64,000 bases of DNA from JAMXLO01 sp963776505 (GTDB lineage: Bacteria > Pseudomonadota > Alphaproteobacteria > Acetobacterales > Acetobacteraceae): positions 18,622-82,621 of the forward strand of contig CAVZNH010000088.1 in NCBI GenBank assembly GCA_963776505.1, written 5' to 3'. Position 1 is the stretch's first letter, and each line of letters opens with the position of its first letter. Below are positions 59,070 to 64,000 of this stretch, piece after piece. The notes under the pieces are model-generated. The model did not search any database. It saw nothing but the letters and a program-made list of their open reading frames with translations, and was not told where the DNA came from. The translations under genes and the position numbers were made by a program.

Positions 59070-59633
59070 ATGAAGCGTGCTGGCCTGTTCGCCGTGATCC
59101 TGATGGCGTCAACCGCCCCTTTGGTAGCCCAGACCATGTCCGATCCGATCGTCCGCGTCGGCGGTCAAGCCATGTTCCCGACCAAGACCATCGTGGCCAA
59201 CGCCGTGAATTCTGCGGACCACACCACGCTGGTCGCGGCGGTAAAGGCCGCGGGGTTGGTCGATACACTGAATGGTCCCGGACCTTTCACCGTGTTCGCG
59301 CCGACCAACGAGGCGTTCGGCATGCTGCCGGCGGGCACGGTGCAGACCCTGCTGAAGCCGGAGAACAAGGCGATGCTCGCCAAGATACTGACCTACCATG
59401 TTGTTCCCGGGACGTACGACACCAACAAGCTGCGTGCGATGATCCTCGCCGGCAACGGCACCGCGACGCTGAAGACCGTCAGCGGCGGCGAGCTGTGGCT
59501 GATGATGAACGGCTCATCCAATATCACGGTGAAGGATGAGAAGGGCGACGTCGCCGATATCACGATCTCCGACGTGCGCCAGTCGAATGGCGTGATCCAG
59601 GTCGTCGATCACGTGCTGCTGCCGCAAGGCTGA
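59070..59633 (+). CDS. Exported fasciclin-domain protein
   Basis: A 187-residue secreted adhesion-like protein. The start MKRAGLFAVILMASTAPLVA is a signal peptide. The FAS1 domain has the H1 motif PGPFTVFAPTNEAFGMLPAG, a YHVVPG segment after LAKILTYH, and the H2 motif SNGVIQVVDHVLLPQG. AGGAGAGGAG lies ahead of the ATG. It is divergent from the acyltransferase and convergent with the nucleobase permease across a perfect hairpin. FAS1 proteins are often under SigK control with an RskA anti-sigma factor, and such a pair lies 4 kb away. Confidence 0.92.
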   Translation: MKRAGLFAVILMASTAPLVAQTMSDPIVRVGGQAMFPTKTIVANAVNSADHTTLVAAVKAAGLVDTLNGPGPFTVFAPTNEAFGMLPAGTVQTLLKPENKAMLAKILTYHVVPGTYDTNKLRAMILAGNGTATLKTVSGGELWLMMNGSSNITVKDEKGDVADITISDVRQSNGVIQVVDHVLLPQG

Positions 59634-59638
59634 TCGAT

Positions 59639-59677
59639 GTATGCGGGCGGCCTCACCCCGGAGTGCCGCCCGCATAC
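59639..59677. terminator. Bidirectional hairpin terminator
   Basis: GTATGCGGGCGGC (59639-59651) and GCCGCCCGCATAC (59665-59677) are perfectly complementary over 13 bases with a 13-base loop. It sits between two convergent genes, 6 bases after the fasciclin stop. No long T tract follows, so it may terminate weakly in both directions or stabilise both messages. Confidence 0.7.
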
Positions 59678-59689
59678 TCGTGCAGCAGA

Positions 59690-61477
59690 TCAGTGGTCGA
59701 AGCGGAGATGCACGATGGTCCTATCGTTGGCCGTGTTCGCTTCCATCCGGTCCGCGTAGCGTCTTATCAGGAAGCCGGCGAGCCGACGATGTCCCTCGTC
59801 GGTCTCCATGATCTCCTCCTTGGTCGGCGGCTGGGTGGGAAATTCCAGCGGCGCGCCGACATAGGCCACGACCGCATCGATAACAAACTCGTCGTAACTG
59901 ATGTCGATGCTGATCGGGCCCTTGGCATCACAGGTGGTGATGATCGCCTCGATCGTCTGCTGAACCGCGAATTCGACCCGATTGGTAACATCACGCCGCG
60001 CACCCCAGATGCCGGCATTACGCTCGATGAAACTGGAGATCCCCGCTATGTCGGGTGCGCCTGGATCGACCGTCGCTGCCACCTTCCTGCGAATGCCGAT
60101 CCGGAACAACAGATTGAGCGAGAGTGCGACAAGGGTCGCGAGGACGAGCGGCGATGTCACCAATGGCTCCGCCCATCGCGGCGCATTGGTGAACACCGCC
60201 GGATAGACCGAGACGACAAAGAACGACATCATCCCCATGCCGATGACCAATGTGCGGCGGCCGTCGAGCACCCGCGTCGAGATGATCTGCACGCCGCTGA
60301 TCATGATGAAGACTGCGGTGAACAGCATCGCTGCGGCCATGACCGGACGGGGCATGATCGTGAGCACGCCGATGAACGTGGGCTGCAGTGCGGCAACGCA
60401 GAGAATCGCAGCAACCGCGAACGCGATCACCCGGCTGGCCACTCCTGTCGCGGCTACCAGGCCGACATTCGCGCTCGAGATCGAGGGACCATAGGTCCCG
60501 AGCACGCCCGCGACCGTTGCCGCGATCCCGTCGCCGAGTACGCCGCGCCCAATTGACGTCATGTCGGGCCGCACCCAATCAGCGTCGGTCAGGCGCTGAT
60601 AGGTCGTCACCACTGCGGTTGAGTTCATGGCCGCCGCCAACCCGGTGACGGCAAACGGCACCACCAGTGACCAGTCGAACGCCCATGAAATGCCCGAGAC
60701 GGTGGGGAACGCGAGCAACGGTCGGTACAGCACTTCGCTCAGGTCACGAGCGGTCAGCAGGCCCGCCACTGCAGACGCAAAATAACCGAGGACCATCCCC
60801 GTCAGAATACAGAACAACTTCAGCCGGCCCTTGTTCCAGATGTTGAGCGCAGCCATGACGGCAAGGGCGAACGCGGCAACAAGGCCCTCGCGTGCTGGGA
60901 GTGCACCCGATGGGCTGTCTTCGAGCAGCACACGCAATGCGGCGAGTCCAACGATCGTTCCGACGAGGAAAACGACAAGACCGGCAGATTCCGGTGGAAT
61001 GAAGGGACGCAGGCGCGACCAGGCTCGCGCCAGCGCCATCTCCACGACGCCGGCAAAAATCGTCATGCCCCACACCAGCGGCAACCCGCCAGCCTTCACC
61101 GCAAGCAGGGAGGGCGCGAGATAAACGCCGGTGAAGATCGTCGGCGCCAGCAGTCGGCTGCCGACCGGTCCTCGCGGGAGCGCCTGAAGCAGCACGGCAA
61201 TTGCGAGGACCAGGAAGCCTAGCTGCAGGATGTTGGTGATCTGACCGGCTGGCAGTCCGGCCTGGCGCGCGATGATCAGCGGATAGACCATGAATATCGA
61301 ACACACGCCGACATGCTGGAGCGCGCTGACCCAGGTGACGACAGCGGGCGGCGTTTCTTCAAGTCCGTAGCTCAGCGCAGCCGGCTTCTTGACGACCGCA
61401 CCATTGGGCGGTGGCGTCAGGAGTGCACTGATGCGCGTCCATAATCCGTGTTGTTGGCCCGCCCTTATGAGGTTCAT
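59690..61477 (-). CDS. NCS2-type nucleobase permease fused to an HATPase-like domain
   Basis: A 595-residue protein. The first 460 residues are a uracil/xanthine permease of the NCS2 fold, with LVPFAVTGLAAAMNSTAVVT, DGIAATVAGVLGTYGPSISS and ANVGLVAATGVASRVIAFAV. After about residue 470 a soluble domain follows: SSFIERNAGIWGARRDVTNR, VEFAVQQTIEAIITTCDAKG and ISIDISYDEFVIDAVVAYVG, which resembles an RsbW-like anti-sigma/histidine-kinase ATPase fold (an E..N region is weak or missing, so nucleotide binding is uncertain). The ATG is preceded by GGGAGAG and lies 3 bases after the MFS stop, so the two are co-transcribed. The frame is intact. Confidence 0.85.
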   Translation of the reverse strand: MNLIRAGQQHGLWTRISALLTPPPNGAVVKKPAALSYGLEETPPAVVTWVSALQHVGVCSIFMVYPLIIARQAGLPAGQITNILQLGFLVLAIAVLLQALPRGPVGSRLLAPTIFTGVYLAPSLLAVKAGGLPLVWGMTIFAGVVEMALARAWSRLRPFIPPESAGLVVFLVGTIVGLAALRVLLEDSPSGALPAREGLVAAFALAVMAALNIWNKGRLKLFCILTGMVLGYFASAVAGLLTARDLSEVLYRPLLAFPTVSGISWAFDWSLVVPFAVTGLAAAMNSTAVVTTYQRLTDADWVRPDMTSIGRGVLGDGIAATVAGVLGTYGPSISSANVGLVAATGVASRVIAFAVAAILCVAALQPTFIGVLTIMPRPVMAAAMLFTAVFIMISGVQIISTRVLDGRRTLVIGMGMMSFFVVSVYPAVFTNAPRWAEPLVTSPLVLATLVALSLNLLFRIGIRRKVAATVDPGAPDIAGISSFIERNAGIWGARRDVTNRVEFAVQQTIEAIITTCDAKGPISIDISYDEFVIDAVVAYVGAPLEFPTQPPTKEEIMETDEGHRRLAGFLIRRYADRMEANTANDRTIVHLRFDH

Positions 61478-61480
61478 GAC

Positions 61481-62698
61481 CTAACTCTCCCGCGGCACCA
61501 ACCACACTCTGATCAGCGCTAAAGCGACTCCCACAGAGACGAGAGTGACTGCCGTCAGTCCGGCGAATCCGGCGACGCCGAAGATTACCCCCGCCAAAGC
61601 CGAACCGACGGCCGCGGCCAGCGAGGTCGCAGCGTTGAACAGCCCGACACTCTCGCCACGCGCCGTCGGCGCAAGCCGCACCGACAGCGAATTGGCGGCG
61701 ACCGCGAGCAGTGGCCAGACAAACTGGATCAGCGCGAACCCAACCAGCACCAGCCAACCGATCCATCCGATCGACACCACCCCTGCGACGACAAGAACAC
61801 CCAACAGCGCAAATCTCGCACCGAAGCCGAACATCAGCATCCGCTCACCGCCAATCCTGTGCGTCACCGCGCCGACACGCGCATAGAGCAGCAGGCTCGC
61901 CGCAACACCGGCCGCATAGGCGATCGACGGCATGATCGGATCCATGCCGAACTCGCGCGTCATTGCCACCGGGAACAATGTCGCGAAGCCGTTCATCGCA
62001 GGGTACGCGATCAGCCAGATCAGCAGAAACCGTCGCAAGGGGCGATTGATCACACTGAGGTAGTCGCGGAGCTGCGACCAGGAAACATGATGGCCCTGGT
62101 GGTGCGGCCCCGACACGCCTGCGTCGCCGCCCACCATCGGCCGCGGCGCGGGCTTTTCGGCCGGGTCGCGTCGCACCCTGCCAGGCGCCGATACAGATGC
62201 CAGTGCGCCGGCCACCAGCAATGCGACGCCGGCAAATATGAAGCCAACGCCTGGATACCTTCGCGCGAACAGCCCGGCGGCGACCAGACCGATCACCTGG
62301 CCGGCGCTGATGTAGCGTTGCAGCAACGCGACGCGCGAGTCCCACTCGGCTTCCGGAAATCCCTGGATGGCGAGCACGTTGCCCGCAGTCGTCGTTGCCA
62401 TCACCCCCAGCCCGGCGCCGGCCGCAAGGACGATCCGCAGCGGAGTATTCGCTGCGTAGAACAACAACAGCAATGCGCCTGCACCGAGCGAGCCGCAGAT
62501 CAGCAGATCCCGGTGTCGGCCGGTGTGGTCGGCCCAACTACCGAGCCCAGGAGCAAACAGGCCCAGCAGCGAAAACGCGGCATAGGTCAGACCGGCCGCG
62601 CCACCATGCGGAGCGACGAGAGGCATCAGCACCGGCACCAACCCGTTCTGCGTCAGTCCGAGCAGACCATACGAGAAGAACCATGCTTCGGTGCGCAA
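61481..62698 (-). CDS. MFS transporter
   Basis: An intact 405-residue major facilitator with about twelve membrane helices. It reads LLGLTQNGLVPVLMPLVAPH, SLLGLFAPGLGSWADHTGRH with the MFS loop 2-3 motif in GSWADHTGRHRDL, and a second half with SIAYAAGVAASLLLYARVGA and LVGFALIQFVWPLLAVAANS. A His- and Gly-rich central loop (SGPHHQGHHVSW) is unusual. It leads a two-gene unit with the NCS2 permease. Substrate unknown. Confidence 0.87.
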   Translation of the reverse strand: MRTEAWFFSYGLLGLTQNGLVPVLMPLVAPHGGAAGLTYAAFSLLGLFAPGLGSWADHTGRHRDLLICGSLGAGALLLLFYAANTPLRIVLAAGAGLGVMATTTAGNVLAIQGFPEAEWDSRVALLQRYISAGQVIGLVAAGLFARRYPGVGFIFAGVALLVAGALASVSAPGRVRRDPAEKPAPRPMVGGDAGVSGPHHQGHHVSWSQLRDYLSVINRPLRRFLLIWLIAYPAMNGFATLFPVAMTREFGMDPIMPSIAYAAGVAASLLLYARVGAVTHRIGGERMLMFGFGARFALLGVLVVAGVVSIGWIGWLVLVGFALIQFVWPLLAVAANSLSVRLAPTARGESVGLFNAATSLAAAVGSALAGVIFGVAGFAGLTAVTLVSVGVALALIRVWLVPRES

Positions 62699-62758
62699 CG
62701 CGGGATGCTCCGTGGCGAGCGCGCAGATGAAAGCGGGATTGCCGGCGGGTCAAACGGC

Positions 62759-63427
62759 CTAACCTCGTGGCGGTTCGATGCTGGTGAGGTATCCGCCGTA
62801 AAGCACTGGACCGGTCGGCTGCCCCGTTGGCGATCCGCCCTTCGGCTCCAGACTTACCAGCAATTGCGTATTCGACGAGAGCCGCGCGGCAAGTTGTCTC
62901 CCAGATGACGGCAGCACGCCGAGCGAACGCGGTTGCGTCTCGCCCAGCGGTAGCGCCCACAGCTCAAGGTCCTTGTCAGTCGGGACCGTGATCGAGGCTG
63001 TCGGCCTAACCAGCAGTTCGCCATTGCGCTCGGCCGTCGCAATCAGCACCGGGGCGCCTCCCGCGATCGGTGACAACACGGCGACACGCAGCGGCTCCGG
63101 TCGGTGCAAGATCAGGAAGGCGGCGAGCGACGCGGCGATCACGAGCGCTCCCGCCGTCGCTCCCTGCCAGAACCGTACGCGCCGCCGCAACGGCACGACG
63201 CTGGTTGGCATGATCGCAGTCTCGATCCGGCCCCAGAGATCGGCAGGCGGCACTGCAGGCGTGACATGCGCGGCGAGCGGGACCAGGCGCCGCTGCCACG
63301 TGGACACGGAACGGGCAAACGCCGGGTCGCCTGCCAGCAGGCGCTCCGCCTCGCGCCGGTCGTCACCCTCGAGCGAGCCCAGCACGTACTCGGCAGCGAG
63401 CAGGTCGCGGTCCGGTTCGTCGCTCAT
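62759..63427 (-). CDS. RskA-type transmembrane anti-sigma factor
   Basis: A 222-residue anti-sigma factor. The cytoplasmic N-terminus has LAAEYVLGSLEGDDRREAER, the anti-sigma-K opening, without a zinc-binding H..C..C. One membrane helix (ATAGALVIAASLAAFLILH) follows near residue 90, then a periplasmic domain with VPTDKDLELWALPLGETQPR. The ATG at 63427 overlaps the sigma factor stop (ATGA), so the pair is coupled. The frame is intact. Confidence 0.92.
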   Translation of the reverse strand: MSDEPDRDLLAAEYVLGSLEGDDRREAERLLAGDPAFARSVSTWQRRLVPLAAHVTPAVPPADLWGRIETAIMPTSVVPLRRRVRFWQGATAGALVIAASLAAFLILHRPEPLRVAVLSPIAGGAPVLIATAERNGELLVRPTASITVPTDKDLELWALPLGETQPRSLGVLPSSGRQLAARLSSNTQLLVSLEPKGGSPTGQPTGPVLYGGYLTSIEPPRG

Positions 63428-63984
63428 GACGCGAGGCACCCACGCAGGAGGATCAGGCTGCGCCGGATCCAGGATTTCACCGTACCAAGTGGCACGCTCA
63501 TGCGCTCCGCGAGTTCGCTGTGCGACAGGCCGTCAACGAACGCCATCACCACAAGCCGGCGTCGATCCTCCTCCAATTCGCCGAGGCAGCGGTGCAGCGC
63601 GGCACCCTCTGCCGTACTGATCAGTCGCGCGAGCGCATCGGGGGTCTCATCCTCGCGTTCGTCTGGTTCGTGGGCCGGCACCTCGCGCGACTGGCGGCGG
63701 ACGATATCGAGCGCACGATAGCGCGTGATACCGATGAGCCACGCCTCCGGCCCGCCGCGCTCAGGGTCGAAGCGGTGCGCCTGCTGCCAGATCTGCACGA
63801 AGGCGTCCTGCGTCGCGTCCGCGGCAAGCGATGCCTGTCGCGTGATACGCAGCGCGATGCCGTAAAGTCGGCTGCCCCATCTGTCGTAGAGCAGGCGAAA
63901 TGCCGCACGGTCCCCGGCGGTGCAGCGATGCAGCAGCACGCCGGTGTCGTCGGCCTCAAGGGCGGCAGTCTTGGTCGCAGACAT
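63424..63984 (-). CDS. SigK-like ECF sigma factor
   Basis: A 186-residue extracytoplasmic-function sigma factor. Region 2 is seen as DRAAFRLLYDRWGSRLYGIA, DATQDAFVQIWQQAHRFDPE and AWLIGITRYRALDIVRRQSR. Region 4 has RRLVVMAFVDGLSHSELAER followed by MSVPLGTVKSWIRRSLILL. It is coupled to an RskA-type anti-sigma factor and lies near a fasciclin gene, a combination seen in SigK systems. The upstream promoter lies mostly beyond the window. Confidence 0.93.
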   Translation of the reverse strand: MSATKTAALEADDTGVLLHRCTAGDRAAFRLLYDRWGSRLYGIALRITRQASLAADATQDAFVQIWQQAHRFDPERGGPEAWLIGITRYRALDIVRRQSREVPAHEPDEREDETPDALARLISTAEGAALHRCLGELEEDRRRLVVMAFVDGLSHSELAERMSVPLGTVKSWIRRSLILLRGCLAS

Positions 63985-64000
63985 ACTCGGACGCTGTTTG

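Overview
The window is GC-rich DNA from an alphaproteobacterium. The run hrcA, grpE, dnaK, dnaJ, dapB, a small unknown gene, metK and trmB (49.3-57.8 kb), together with an sRNA-free, densely packed layout, ccmA/ccmB and a form IV RubisCO-like gene, fits Rhodospirillales and best of all Acetobacteraceae. That placement is inference from gene content and order, not from a search.

Layout. 0-4.6 kb is a mobile-element graveyard: a resolvase tail, a shattered tyrosine integrase, a tRNA 3' end that looks like an attachment site, IS21 and ISAs1 transposase pieces and a solute-binding-protein fragment, with one apparently intact creatininase-family gene among them. 4.6-8.7 kb holds sua5, pepA, an IS3 orfA scrap and a MetE-C-like methyltransferase. 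8.8-13.4 kb (minus strand) holds a small unknown gene, a cupin plus RubisCO-like protein pair and glycogen phosphorylase. 13.6-20.5 kb holds ccmB, ccmA, aconitase, an FUSC-type exporter and a YqhA-like membrane protein. 20.5-29.2 kb is an oxidative accessory region: two luciferase-like flavin monooxygenases, an AraC regulator, an HpaB-like hydroxylase, a LigB-like extradiol dioxygenase and a secreted bicovalent-FAD oxidase. 29.2-33.5 kb holds a decarboxylase-sufE-transporter operon and a DUF3311/sodium-solute symporter pair. 33.5-42.6 kb is mixed: a PLP decarboxylase divergent from an ATP-grasp protein, a SYLF lipoprotein, a YHS-RidA fusion, a cyclase-TPR protein, metW and an aldo/keto reductase. 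42.7-49.2 kb holds two toxin-antitoxin modules, two related amidohydrolases, a Uma2 protein and a two-domain methyltransferase. 49.3-57.8 kb is the chaperone, lysine and SAM housekeeping block. 57.7-64 kb holds an acyltransferase, a fasciclin protein, a nucleobase permease fused to an ATPase-like domain, an MFS transporter and a SigK-type sigma/anti-sigma pair.

A caution for every reader: about twenty genes are interrupted by one or more single-base shifts, including dnaK and dapB, which should be essential. In dnaK the reading frame is restored by adding one A in a run of As, and in the DUF3311 gene by removing one T from a run of Ts. This pattern suggests indel errors in the underlying assembly, so a frameshift here does not by itself show that a gene is dead. 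Genes that are also truncated (the transposases, the integrase, the GNAT tail, the second flavin-monooxygenase tail) are more convincing as true remnants.

How genes may work together: the RubisCO-like protein and cupin match the pair that recycles methylthioadenosine-derived sugar phosphate in Rhodospirillum rubrum; the HpaB and LigB genes overlap and could hydroxylate and then cleave an aromatic ring; SigK, its anti-sigma factor and a nearby fasciclin protein recall the SigK-fasciclin regulons known elsewhere; HrcA and a sigma-32-like promoter probably control the chaperone genes.
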